64,000 nt of DNA. Origin: Trachythela sp. YZ-2020 (lineage: Eukaryota > Cnidaria > Anthozoa > Malacalcyonacea > Clavulariidae). Below are positions 47,039-58,234 of this stretch, piece by piece (position 1 is the first letter of the stretch; each line of letters opens with the position of its first letter). Under the pieces are notes generated by a model, which saw nothing but the letters and a program-made list of their open reading frames with translations, ran no database searches and was not told the origin of the DNA. The translations under genes and the position numbers were made by a program. The stretch lies in NCBI GenBank assembly GCA_016169945.1, contig JADLSH010000036.1, forward strand, positions 1 through 64,000. Direction: 5' to 3'.

Positions 47039-48619
47039 ATGGCGGCAAGAAGAAGGTAAACAAACGTTAACAAATATGTCATTTTTAATCGTATTAAATT
47101 TTTACTTATTGAAGTTAGACATGCCCAAAGGTGAAATCAGCATGTTAAAAAACCCTTTTTCATACAAAAAATGACATTTTCAGGGAAGATTTCAATCAAG
47201 TTTTGGACGTTATGTTGCACGATAGTACGTCTTCAGAAGAGACGAGTAGCGAAAGCGAAGATGACTTGGAGTTACTACTTTTGGACGCGATGTTGACACC
47301 AAAACGTCAACTCGGTCCCCGTATTAACCTCCAGGATATAGATGAATTTCAATGTGAGCAATGGTTTAGGTATGTACTGTATTATGCCCTGCGACGGTGG
47401 TAAAAAGAAAAACAAAAAAAATGTACCAACTTTTTCTTTTGTAGATTTCAAAAAAGAGATATGGAACGACTATACCTTGCCCTAAATCTTCCGGAAAAAT
47501 ACACTTGCCGCCAGGGGACAACTGCAACTGGTCTCGAAGCTCTCATGATCATGTTGAGAAGACTAGCTTATCCTAGCAGATTGTGCGATCTTGTTACGTT
47601 ATTCGGAAGGACTGAACAAGAACTAAGTAGCATCTTTGCAGAGGTTTATTTCAATATTTGTTTTCAACATTTATTCATGACATTAGTTCGCTAAAATAAT
47701 CGATTTTCGTTTTTTTTTCTTCCTGCAGATAACAAATGACATTTACAACAGGCATGGCCATCTGCTAACATCTTTAGAACTCGTTTGGCTAGATCCTGAA
47801 CTCTTCTCCCAGGCAATCTACAATAAAGGTGCACCACTCGAGCAGTGCTGGGGTTTTATAGATGGGACTGCACGGCCAATCCCTAGGCCAATACGAAGTC
47901 AGCGAATCATGTACAGTGGTCATAAAAGAATTCACTGCCTCAAATTTCAGGTTTGCTACCTTGAAGTTAAATGATGATGCCTTAGCCGAACAGGGCCCCA
48001 AAAACTCCCAAAGGGGATTTTGCTCTGGCCCTTCCTCGCCTTAAAATTGATTTTTACATTTTTTGGGCAAGCAGTTGAGCTGCTTGCATGTGCACATGGC
48101 TGTCGTTATTTGTTGAAATGATGTTTACTGAGTTCCTTTAATATTTTTTTTCAGTCTGTACAAGCACCAAATGGTCTTATAGCCAACATGTTTGGCCCAA
48201 TTGAAGGGAGAAGACATGATTCTTTTATGCTTGGTGAAAGTGGTCTGGAGGACCAACTGAGAAACATAGCAAAGCCGGATGGAGAGCCTTATGTTTTGTA
48301 TGGTGATCCCGCATATGGTCTGGCAAATAATATCTTAGCACCATTTAGAGGGGCTGACCTGACTGCAGAAGAGAAAGCATTTAATAGGGCTATGAGTAAA
48401 GTTCGAGTAAGCGTTGAGTGGGGATTTGGGAAAATAGCACAATATTTTGCATTCCTAGATTTTAAAAAGAATCTCAAGGTTCTCCTTCAGCCTGTTGCAA
48501 AATATTATATTGTGGCAAGTTTGTTAATCAATTGTCATACATGTTTATATGGTTCTGTAACTGGAAAGTATTTCAACTTAGATCCACCTTCATTGGAAAC
48601 ATACATTTCAAATACATAA
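47039..48619 (+). CDS. HARBI1-like: HARBI1-like Harbinger transposase, five exons, apparently intact
   Basis: Exons 47039-47055, 47184-47369, 47445-47643, 47729-47950 and 48155-48619. All introns are GT...AG with pyrimidine-rich acceptors, and phases fit to a 362-residue protein with no internal stop. It starts MAARRREDFNQVLDVML after the first splice. An acidic stretch (TSSEETSSESEDD) is followed by a helix-turn-helix-like region (about residues 65-135) and the DDE_Tnp_4 nuclease. The catalytic acids are visible: D179 in FIDGT, D259 in YGDPAYGL and E296 in VEWGFG. Length matches the family (~350 residues). It cuts and rejoins the element's DNA, normally with the Myb-like partner, which helps nuclear import and end binding. 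Splicing was deduced by eye. Confidence 0.9.
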
Positions 48620-48824
48620 AACTGACATCTTTTATTATAATATAACAAAACTTAAACATGATAAATTAATATCTTCTAACATATATATCAACATGTGGAA
48701 ATCACAGAATTTTGTAAAAATATACATTCAATAACACCTCATTAAACTTGTGCAACATAATCTATATATTTCATGCAAATTTGAGGGGGTGGGTGCTTGG
48801 TTGTCCTGAAACAAATCAAGTTCA

Positions 48825-50969
48825 CTAAAGTTTTTTATTTAAAAGTTCAACCATGACTTGACGTTCTTCCATTTCGATTTTATGTCTTTGCTTCCTTTCT
48901 TCTAATTCAAGGTTGAACTTCTGTTTCTCAAACTCCAACTAGGACATTCTTACATTCAATTATTTCTCTTTCAAGTCTGTTTTTTTCTTGTATTTGTCAC
49001 TTAGCATCTCCAAAGCACTCATTCTTGAAAATTTCTTCTTTTTCTTTGTACGACCTTGACAAGAAGGTATAGCCCATAAATAGTTTCATTAAAAACATAC
49101 TGTAGGAGTATTGAAGTTGAAGGAATGTGGAGGAAATCAATTTTCTAAAAATGTTGCCTTCAGAAATAATTGTTGGAGTGTAAAAAACTGAGCTACATAG
49201 TCCAAGGTGTAAGGCATGTCCATATGGGTAATATGTCCGTATGGGACTCCAATATTTAATAGACTGGTTCTATTGAGAACGATACTCTGTCAATAGGATT
49301 TAGGATTTCTATAGCGCAAATTTACATGTGAATATGATCAAATGCACTTTACATGAAGTATTATACGCTTACATAATTACATATTTAGCCTAGTCTATTC
49401 TATCTTTACAACAATTGTACTATACTTCCTTAACTAAGTTTATCCTAACCCACCCGTCAACTTTTCCAGTGGGAGGAAACCAGAGTGCCCGTAGAAAACT
49501 CTCGGCAGAGTGTTGACATACTCTTTTCACATTTGAAAAGTCGAAGAGTCCTGACAGGGAATTGAACCCACGACTCCAGAGGTGAAAAGCGCAAGTGCTA
49601 ACCACTGCGCCACCGAAGTCCCTGTTTTATTTCTGTTCTTCACCACCCCCTTTAAGTTTGGTACCAAACATTTTAAAGGCTGCATGATTTGAAACTAAAA
49701 AGAATCACATGCTTTTTAATCCATATATGATCTCCATTGTAAAAAATCATAATTATTATATGCTTGACTAAAAATTACCTTTCTTGGGAGTTATTTTTTC
49801 ATCATCATCTGAAGAAATGTTTCCATTGTCATCTGATGAGTCACCTCCAGATAAACTCAATTGGGACCTCTTCCGGACTGAAAGAGATTGAAAATGATTA
49901 GTGTTTTTTCTGTCAAAGACTTGAGTTAGTAATTCTTCTGGGGCAGGTTGTATAAAAACTAACTATACTTAACTATAGTTAGTGAGACTCTTAGCCAATC
50001 AGAATCGTATATTTTAGAGTTAACTACGTTTTAACTACCAAAAACGTAGTTAAGCTGTAGTTAAGAGTTTTATACAACTGGCCCCTAGTGTTAAAGGAGA
50101 ATAAATTAACTTGGCAACCAATAAATGTCTCCGACAACATGTAATTAATGTAATTAACATAAATAAGTCTACTACTACCAACTACCTAAATTTCCCATTG
50201 CCGAGTTTCTTATATGCTCAGCTTGTTTCTTATCAGACTCTTCTTTTTTCATCTTTCTTTCTTTTTCAACCTGTTTTGCCTCGATACAATCCCTGCGGTA
50301 GGTTGAAATGTCTTCGAGAAGCTGACTGAGCTCTCCATAATCTTCCTCAGTTCCAGATCTGCAAAAAAAATACAAATTACATGAATTTTTTTAACACTTT
50401 ATTGAAAGTTCCTTTAAGGCAATGAGTGCCAGCACTTGTGCTCTCCTTGAGGAGTGAACTTGTCTGTCATTAGACAGGAAAGATAACGAAGTAGGATGCA
50501 TTGGAGAACAATGCAGCTTAATGGGTTAATTTTGTTCTGATTATAGTTGTTTTATATGAAAAAAATTTCATCCGGGTAAGCGAGATCTCTCCTCTTACAA
50601 GTGGGCCAGCCCACTATAACACACAATAAATGCTACTACACGGTGAGATCTCCCTGACTGGGCCGTCTCGCTAAGTGGGCTGTCTCGCTAAGCGGGCTAT
50701 TCGGTTCTCATATAAACAGGGGCTCAGATAAATGTTAAGTACCTCTTCAGGGATCTAGCATCTTCCTGTTTAAACTTCTCTATCAAACGTTGGATTCTCT
50801 CCCTACATGCCCTTCCCTTGAACTCAACTGGTTTGTCTTCAGTAGAGAATAAGGTGCTTAACTTTGTTGCAATAATCTCCCATGCTTCAGAACCAACTGG
50901 TTTAGCTGCCGCCACTTCTTGTGCTAGTGCAATATCATGTTTTGTATCTGGCCATCTAAAAGGGGCCAT
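48825..50969 (-). CDS. Harbinger Myb/SANT-like accessory protein, truncated by two stops
   Basis: Exons on the minus strand: 50969-50743, 50358-50186, 49877-49779 and 49054 onward, all with GT/AG borders and consistent phases. The N-terminus (MAPFRWPDTKHDIALAQEVA ... W.iIA) is a Myb/SANT-like DNA-binding domain, about residues 4-75. An acidic linker (SSDDDNGNISSDDDE) and a basic patch (RTKKKKKFSRMSALEML) follow. TAA at 48960-48962 ends the product at 197 residues, and a second stop (TAG, 48939-48941) follows. The charged C-terminal coiled coil then continues open in the same frame to a natural stop at 48825-48827. The DNA-binding part is intact; the tail, probably for self- or transposase contact, is lost. 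Confidence 0.8.
49290..49623 (-). repeat. tRNA-derived SINE inside the Harbinger element
   Basis: On the minus strand from 49623: box A TGGCGCAGTGG (49612-49602) and box B GGTTCAATTCC (49569-49559), the exact GGTTCRANNCC consensus. A ~270-bp unrelated body follows, including 'ctggtttcctcccactgg' and ending 'gcgctatagaaatcctaaa'. It lies in the third intron of the Myb-like gene. Confidence 0.75.
49940..50085. mobile_element. Short MITE in an intron of the Myb-like gene
   Basis: 146 bp. The ends GGGGCAGGTTGTATAAAAAC and the inverse of GGGGCCAGTTGTATAAAACT form inverted repeats, with 'aactata/tagtt' palindromic sequence inside. It sits between exons 2 and 3 of the accessory gene and does not touch splice sites. 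Confidence 0.65.
50540..50720. repeat. Low-copy palindromic repeat in intron 1 of the Myb-like gene
   Basis: Contains 'gggtaagcgagatctc', 'ggtgagatctccctgactgg' and 'gtctcgctaagtgggctgtc', direct and inverted versions of one motif. No coding role seen. Confidence 0.45.
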
Positions 50970-51533
50970 GATTCAAACCTAATAAAAATAAAATCTCTAT
51001 GAATAGAACTATTATAAATAATAATTATAAAGGTATAAAACTATAAATAGAATAATGTTGAATTTATATAAACTGATGTTGTTATATATTTAAAAAAAAA
51101 CAAAAAAACAGGACAACAACGAACGACGGTGTGACAAAGCACTTATTTAAAGTAAACCAAGTTAAAATTATATGTAAAATTATGTTTTTATAAATTATTA
51201 TTCCACATTGGCATTCGGACACCATGTTTGTTTTCAACATGCAACACGAGTGACATTTAAAACACTTAAAATATATATTATTTTGGACTCAGAAGTAAAC
51301 AAAACCTTTGTAATAGAGAAAGTAGTAGTCCTTGTTATTAATATACTAAGAAAACGTGTAATAACTAATTATTTATTTCATAATATCTTGAAGTAATCGC
51401 CTTACCTCAAGAGACGTAGCCAGACGTTCAAAACGTGAAGCAAAACGCAAAAAAAAACGGCGGGAAATATATCGCGGCATCTCTAGCGGTTTGACGTTAG
51501 ACGTTTTGCGAAATAACGTCAATCTGTAACTCT

Positions 51534-51984
51534 TTAATACCAGCACTTAAACTCCGCTTTTCTGATTTCCTCACCCCGTTTCAAATGTTGTTAAGAATTA
51601 AGGGTGAGACTGTGTTTCGAAATTCCGTTTGGTGATTCCATATTTGACCTAAAACACGAGGGTGGGCTTCAAGTTGCTGGGGGTCGAGGATTGACTTCGA
51701 CGGTTGTTGAGGACTTTCTGAAAACTGTGGGTCATTTTGAAACTCCGTCATTAATTCTTTACTATTACTCAACCATTTGCGCATGTTGAAACCGCCTTCC
51801 AACAATCGCGTTTTGCTCTTCTTCGCTAATTCTAAGGCCGATGCTGGATTATCTGAAGCAGATGCAAGATCGTCCACGTAGAGGGATTTTAGCACTTTGA
51901 TAACAAATTTAAAGGTTGGATCAATGGTGAATATTGAGTAAGGCGATGTTGGAGTACAGCATTCAAGATGGCTGGTCTGCATTA
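51534..51984 (-). pseudogene. Array unit 3 remainder: Penelope/BEL fragment, truncated
   Basis: Continues unit 3 after the Harbinger insertion. BEL/Pao sequence starts at 51613 and reads FVIKVLKSLYVDDLASASDN on the minus strand, then stops abruptly at about 51984 ('gtctgcat|tagtatac'). Its base differences follow the ZNF-J-side BEL copy ('gatgctgg', 'ttaattctttac') rather than units 0-2. Confidence 0.8.
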
Positions 51985-52033
51985 GTATACACTATAAAAA
52001 AACAACGACAGACTCTATCGAAGTAATAATGCA

Positions 52034-52580
52034 TCAGTCAATTCCAGCTGCGACATCCCCCCCGGGACAGTGCGGGGCAATATGTGTATAAAAGTTAGTT
52101 TGATATTACAATTGGTTTTCAAAAGAAAAAGTTAGAATGTTTGAGAATTCTTCGTTGCATGACTTTTCTTAAATTTAATACTGTTTTAGAGCAAAAAATA
52201 TTCAGTAAAGGCCTAGTATCTAAAATAAACTGTAGATAGCGAGTAGCAAGTGTGTCATAGCCTTTCATCGTTGTTTTCATCTGAACACTGATGGTTTACT
52301 TCCTTTTTTCAAAAAATCCAAAAAAGTACAAGGAACTGAAGTAATAATTGGTAACACGCATGTGATTTAGTACAGTGTCAAAGCATATTTGACGTTTCCA
52401 GCATAAAATCTTGACTGATTTGTCAGCCCGGCGGTGGGACATTTGTTTTACTCTTTTGACCCGGGGTGGGGCATTGTTCCTTCTCTTTTGTCCTACCCCC
52501 GGGCATTTGCACAAAAAAATAAAAAATTTACCAATGCCCGGGGTTGACCCGGGGGGATGTTCGCAGCTGGAATTGACTGA
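52034..52580. mobile_element. MITE, 547 bp, ~35-bp GC-rich inverted ends
   Basis: TCAGTCAATTCCAGCTGCGA at the left and its inverse at the right, continuing through 'catccccccggg'. Inside the right end are repeated 'acccggggt.gggcatt' and 'cccgggcatttg' pieces. No target duplication is certain. Confidence 0.7.
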
Positions 52581-52789
52581 CGCATAACCCAGACACATTG
52601 TACAATTTAGTTACATATGCACGGCTCATACGCACGGCTCAGACGCAGTGTCCATCAATTTTTCCGTGCATTTTACTGAACCATACTCGATGTCATTCAC
52701 CGATATTCACCTCGCCTTCCGCGAATAACTGTTAAATATAAACTGTTGAGTAAACTGTTGAGACGTGTATTATATTTTACCTGTATACT

Positions 52790-53453
52790 TTCACGATTTC
52801 CCGCCAAAACTTGTACTGATGAGGAATTTTCCCGTCTGACACGTCACGACAGCGATGATCTTTATACGTAACTGGAGTAAAAATCCAATGTCTCAAAATG
52901 AGCAGACTTTTTTCTTTGTTTTACTGTTTGGTTGTCTTGGACTGGATTTCCCACAGAAAAGGCGTACACAGTCACTCTCACCGAGGCGCAGTGATGAAAA
53001 CACGGGCGGCAAAACAACAATGGCGCCCCTGATCTATGGGTGATTTGCGGACCCCCGTATTTGTAGAGATTTGAAAAAGAACTCACAACAATTACGAAAC
53101 TAAAAACGAACTCAAAATTTGCCTTACTACCTCACAAATATTAAAATAGCCTACATCTTCCGTTTTTTCGACCGAAATAAAATTTACCATATTCCTACTC
53201 CAGTATATAGGTCAGTGTTAGCCGCCCGTGTTCGAAACCTCAGCGGATTTCAGAATCATTTCCATTATACTCTAGCGCAAAATTCACACAAGCAATCAAG
53301 CATCCATTTTAAAATATTTGACACAGTAAAACTGCCAAACTATTTTCGCGCTGATTGCAGTTTTATAAAAGTGAATACCTCAATTTCTTAGTGTTTAAGC
53401 TTTATACATTTTACTGTTGGCTGGTGAATACTGAGTGCTGAACGTTCAATCCC
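52790..53453 (+). promoter_or_regulatory. ZNF-J upstream module, full length
   Basis: TTTCCCGCC at 52797-52805, a CRE-like 'cacgtcacgac' at about 52840, and TATAAAA at 53364-53370, 84 bp before the start codon. Unlike units G-I it keeps the distal part upstream of 'acagcgatgatc'. Confidence 0.6.
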
Positions 53454-54518
53454 ATGGATTTGTGGAATTGTGGCCTACTTCGTGCTGATGATTGTGAGGA
53501 GATGTTTTCAACATCGAGCAGCTTGGACTTAGTAGCAAGAGAAGAAAGAACACACAAACCTTATGAATGTGATGTTTGTAAGAAGAAATTTTCACTACCA
53601 AGCTATTTGGCAACACATCAAAGAACACACACTGGAGACAAACCTTATGAATGTGATGTTTGTAAGAAGACATTTTCTCTATCAAGATATTTAACAAAAC
53701 ATAAACGAATACACACTGGTGACAAACCTTATGAATGTGATGTTTGCAAGAAGAAATTTTCACTACCAAGCTATTTGGCAACACATCAAAGAACACACAC
53801 TGGAGACAAACCTTATGAATGTGATGTTTGCAAGATGAAATTTTCTCTATCAGGCTATTTGTCGAAACATAAACGAACACACACTGGAGACAAACCTTAT
53901 GAATGTGATGTTTGCAAGAAGAATTTTCATAAGTCAAGAAATTTAGCAACACATAAATACATACACACAGGACACAAAGTATTTGAATGTGATGTTTGCA
54001 AGAAGAGATTTTCTCGATCAAATCATTTAGCACGACATAAAAGAACACACACAGGAGACAAACCTTATGAATGTGATGTTTGCAACAAGAAATTTAGTCA
54101 ATCAAGCAATTTAGCATCACACAAAAGAACACACACTGGGGACAATCGTTATGAATGTGATGTTTGTAAGAAGAGATTTTCCCAACGACACAACCTTCAA
54201 AGGCATAAAAAAATGCATTTGTTGTGTAGCACTTGTTGTGAAGAAATCACTCAACCACAAGATTTACAAGAACATTTTTTCAAGGATAAAGTCATTGGAA
54301 AACATGTTCGCAAAAAATGCAGTGAAAAGTTTGGTAATATCAAGAAATTAGTTCGACATATAGCAAGGCAACATGGCAATATTACAAACTATCAATGTGG
54401 TTTATGCCAAGAATTGGAATCAACAAAACCAACTGGTATTGGATATATTTGTGGTGTCTGTGACATTGAGTTTGATGTTCCAAGCAAACTTGAAAATCAC
54501 ATGGTTACTCATGACTAA
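53454..54518 (+). CDS. ZNF-J: eight-finger C2H2 zinc-finger protein
   Basis: 354 residues from ATG (MDLWNCGLLRADDCEEMFS). Eight fingers, all with complete C2H2 ligands: the positions that read KRTQ and KRTN in ZNF-G are KRTH here. Fingers 1 and 3 are identical (FSLPSYLATHQRTH). Relative to G-I it lacks one finger near the start. The C-terminal module has CSTCCEE and the HVRKKC substitution. Full upstream module and TATA box are present. It lies next to the longest BEL/Pao copy and probably resembles the ancestor of the G-I units. Confidence 0.87.
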   Translation: MDLWNCGLLRADDCEEMFSTSSSLDLVAREERTHKPYECDVCKKKFSLPSYLATHQRTHTGDKPYECDVCKKTFSLSRYLTKHKRIHTGDKPYECDVCKKKFSLPSYLATHQRTHTGDKPYECDVCKMKFSLSGYLSKHKRTHTGDKPYECDVCKKNFHKSRNLATHKYIHTGHKVFECDVCKKRFSRSNHLARHKRTHTGDKPYECDVCNKKFSQSSNLASHKRTHTGDNRYECDVCKKRFSQRHNLQRHKKMHLLCSTCCEEITQPQDLQEHFFKDKVIGKHVRKKCSEKFGNIKKLVRHIARQHGNITNYQCGLCQELESTKPTGIGYICGVCDIEFDVPSKLENHMVTHD

Positions 54519-55195
54519 ATAATACTATCTAAAAACTAAACTGTTTTCGTTTTTGAAGTTGTATTTACACTGAGTTTATATGGATATTGTTGCTTACAAC
54601 TATTTTGAGAATGTATATAAACTGTTAAGTGGCAAATTTTCTGAAGTGTATCATATTTGGGGATCATGTTTTTACCTTGAAAACTCTTTTCCTTTTTTGA
54701 TATTACATTTTTTTTGTTAATTAGTAACACTAATTTTATATTAATATTGTTGTTTAAGCCTACTTTAAGAATGTATATAACTGTTGAGTAAAATCTTACT
54801 GTAGTTGGGAAAAAGTGTATTATATTATTTAGCTACTGATCGTTTTTTTATTTGACATAATATACTGGTATTCCAATTTCCTTTCAAAACATTATAAAAT
54901 TCGTATTCTAACTGACGAGGTTAATGAAAGTATGTCAAATCTATCAAGACTTATATCCTCTATCAATATTCGACTCGTCCGTACTGTCTGTGACCATATT
55001 CCTCAACGCTCAAATATCATCTCAACACCAGATCCTGACAAAGTTATATTTAACTCATTTCATCGCGTAATCTTACCGCTACTGAGAAAAACATTTTAGC
55101 CCGTGGCCTGAATTTCTTAATACCAGCACTTAAACTCCGCTTTTCTGATTTCCTCACCCCGTTTGAAATGTTGTTAAGAATTAAGGGTGAGACTG
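54519..55195 (+). repeat. ZNF-J 3' flank with Penelope-like fragment
   Basis: Standard flank. The Penelope-like piece (about 54900-55195; LARGLNFLIPALKLRFSDFL readable) is cut at 55195 by BEL/Pao sequence. Confidence 0.6.
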
Positions 55196-58193
55196 TGTTT
55201 CGAGATTCCGTTTGGGGATTCCATATTTGACCTAAAACACGAGGGTGGGCTTCAAGTTGCTGGGGGTCGAGGATTGACTTCCACGGTTGTTTAGGACTTT
55301 CTGAAAACTGTGGGTCATTTTGAAACTCCGTCATTAATTCTTTACTATTACTCAACCATTTGCGCATGTTGAAACCGCCTTTCAACAATCGCGTTTTGAT
55401 CTTCGCTAATTCTAAGGCCGATGCTGGATTATCTGAAGCAGATGCAAGATCGTCCACGTAGAGGGATTTTAGCACTTTGATAACAAAGGTTGGATCAATG
55501 GTGGAATATTGAGTAAGGTGATGTTGGAGTACAGCATTCAAGACGGCTGGACTGCATGTAAGACCAAACACTAGCCGCGCAAGTCTTAAGGTTACGATGT
55601 TCGGGTTTGTGTCATGAATGTCATCGATCCAAAAAAAGCGTAAATAGTCTCGACGCTCTGGTGATATAGCAATATTCAGGAACGCTTCTTCAATATCTGC
55701 GATCATCGCTACTTTATATACCCGAAATCGAACCAGAATATTAAAAATTAGGGTATTGAGTGACGGTCCGGTATGCAGACAGTCATTTAAACTCGTTCCG
55801 GGGCCTTTTGCAGACGCATCATATACAACTCTGACCTTTGTGGTATTCTTATCTTCACGAACAACTTCGCGATGTGGTAGGTAATGAACATTTCCGACTG
55901 GAACAAGGACATCATTAGCAGATTCCACAACACCAGACTTGATTTGATATCGTATTATATTGTCATACTCCTGTATAAGGTTGGGATTAGCCTTTTGTCG
56001 AGTTATCAAGGAACTTAACCGTTTCACAAAGCCGGTATGGTTGTCAGGTAGTAGTGCCTGTTGTTCTCGAAAAGGTAGTTTGATCTCATAATGTTTTCCA
56101 TTGAAGTTTATGTCTTCCATAAACTTAGACTCGGTTGGAAGCTCGTTTTCTCGAATTCCTATTGTTTCGAGATCCCACAGTTTTTCTAATTGGTTGTGCA
56201 GATTGTCTGCTGGGTTTGTTATAACTCGGTCGGCATCAATGTGGAGTACATGAGTCGCATGCAGGTTCATTGAAGAGCTAGGTTTTCTCTGATTCTCTTG
56301 GATCACAGGGCCAGACAGTACCCATCCCAGCCTAGTAAGGACAACTACAGGATCAGGTTTTCCACCACGTTTTGTTGTGCCCGTTATGAATTTCCAGTAG
56401 TAATCTGCACCTATTAATATGTCTACTTCCACATCACTGGACATACTTGGGGTACCTGCGAGATTCAAACCACGAAGATGTGGATATTCTTCGATTGCTA
56501 CGTTAATCGACTGGTTGCTAATTGGACTGCATATTGTAGGCACACTGTATGCATCCATCATAATCTCACTTCCTTCTGTATCTGTTACTGCGAACTTAAC
56601 TCTGTTGCATGCTAGGACTTTAGGGGCTTCATCGCCGAAAGTCTTAACAAGTAGATTTTCTGACTCAATCGTCTCTAGATTCAGGGCATTTCCCAATCTA
56701 TTTGATATGTAGGATCGCTGACTACACGAGTCAAACACAATTCTACCATGAAGCTTTCCATCCACTTCACTTCCAACTTTACCCACTAAACTCTGAGCTG
56801 TCTGTAAAAGAACTACTGTATTACTGTCAACATACATAGTTGATGCTTCACTTTGGGTTCCCTGTGCAGTATCAGCTTTAGTATTGGGTTGATTACCTTG
56901 TTGATTTCCCACAGGGTCATGTTGTTGATCTACCTTGACTCCCGGGGCAGGGGGTTTAGTGGCATTCTTCTCACAGATTGATACATGATGACGACCACCA
57001 CACTTTTGGCATTTATACTGAGAGGCACAATGTTTTATAATATGACCAGATCTCAGGCACAAGAAACATTTCTCCTTTTTTCTTAGAATCGCTCTACGGG
57101 CAGCTATATATGTTACAATTGGGCATGACGCTGACGTATGCTGCTTCGAACAATAACTACAGTAAGGTACAGACGACGGACATTTTCCTGAAAACAATGT
57201 TGAAGCCGAATAGGGCAGTTTCCCTCTATAGCGTGTCCCTCTATTTTCAAATGGCTTGGATGAACTACATTCTGGGATAGTATTACATCTCTCTCTGGCT
57301 TCCAATTTAAACTCACTTAACAGTTTGTCAATGTTCCACTCATTTTTCTCCAAGTTTCGAGCAACAATGAGACGCATTTCTTCGGGAAGCTTACCAACAA
57401 TAAGTGGTACGAGAAGGCTTCCATAGGAGTTCGAATCTATTCCCAGATTTCTAAGACTTCTAATGTGGATTTCAATTGAGTCGTACAATTGACGAATCTT
57501 ACTAACTATATGTATATCACTAACAGCTGGTAAATTCAATAACTCTTCCATGTGACTTGATATAATGATCTGGGGGTCAGCGAATCTGTCTTTAAGCAAT
57601 TTAACTGCTGATTCATAATTATCTGCGGTTAATGCGAAACCGTCAATAGCTGAAACGGCATTGCCTTGAACCACACTCTTCAGATAATTAAACTTATCAA
57701 TTTTGGATACACTGCTATTATTATGTACGGCAGCTTCGAAACTGGCCCAAAAGGACTGCCAAGATTTGGGGTCTCCAGATAATTTTCTCAATGTCAGCTT
57801 TGGTAACTTCGCTTTAATAGTTGAGGTTGGTGTATTTATAGGGCTGCTATTTGCCACTAATTCAGAATTACTAGAAGACAGAGTTGCTGCATTGTTCACG
57901 ATGGTCAAAGCATTACTTATCTTAACACATGTTCGATTAATTGACTCAGCGATATCACTAGCTTCGATTATCTCATTATTGATGTATTCATCTTTCGTTA
58001 ACTTCACTATAGCTTCGTCGATACTCTTAAGAACATCTTTCTTTTCATTTAATGTTACCTTGAGACTTTCTAACATTTCTCTTTCGCTCGTAGATCCGCT
58101 AAGATGCTCGAGAATTTCGTTGACACTTTCAATGGTTTTGCTAACGTACGCACGATGCCCGCCACGTATTCGAATCGATTTTTCTTTCGACAT
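55196..58193 (-). CDS. BEL/Pao retrotransposon polyprotein, 3' truncated
   Basis: The open frame starts at ATG 58193 (MSKEKSIRIRGGHRAYVSK). In order: a coiled-coil-like start, a gag-like DUF1759 region (about residues 130-300, LRKLSGDPKSWQSFWASFE), three zinc knuckles (about 345-405; CFLCLRSGHIIKHC), an aspartic protease of the DUF1758 type (FDSCSQRSYI, about 485) and reverse transcriptase (VRVVYDASAKGPGTSLNDCL, IADIEEAFLNIA, YVDDLAS at about 913). BEL sequence stops near residue 1000. The remaining ~49 codons to the stop at 55050 are antisense Penelope-like sequence. RNase H and integrase are missing, so this copy cannot be autonomous. Confidence 0.9.
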
Positions 58194-58234
58194 TTTCAAA
58201 TTTACTTCGAATTCTATCCGCTTCTAAAGAACCA

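Larger units (their letters stand above)
46887..51533 (+). mobile_element. PIF/Harbinger transposon, ~4.65 kb, two genes
   Basis: The terminal inverted repeats are exact over 20 bp: AGAGTTACAGATTGACGTTA at the left (46888) and its inverse ending at 51533. TTAATA is present on both sides (46881-46886 and 51534-51539); the usual duplication in this superfamily is 3 bp (TTA/TAA), which lies within it. The interrupted target is the Penelope-like fragment of array unit 3, which joins perfectly once the element is removed. The element carries a DDE transposase gene (+) and a Myb/SANT-like gene (-) in convergent arrangement, the standard Harbinger gene pair. Confidence 0.92.

Noticed and set aside
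49555..49623. A genuine tRNA gene on the minus strand
   Set aside because: Box A and box B are present, but the stems do not form a proper cloverleaf and a SINE body with a retro-type 3' end follows.
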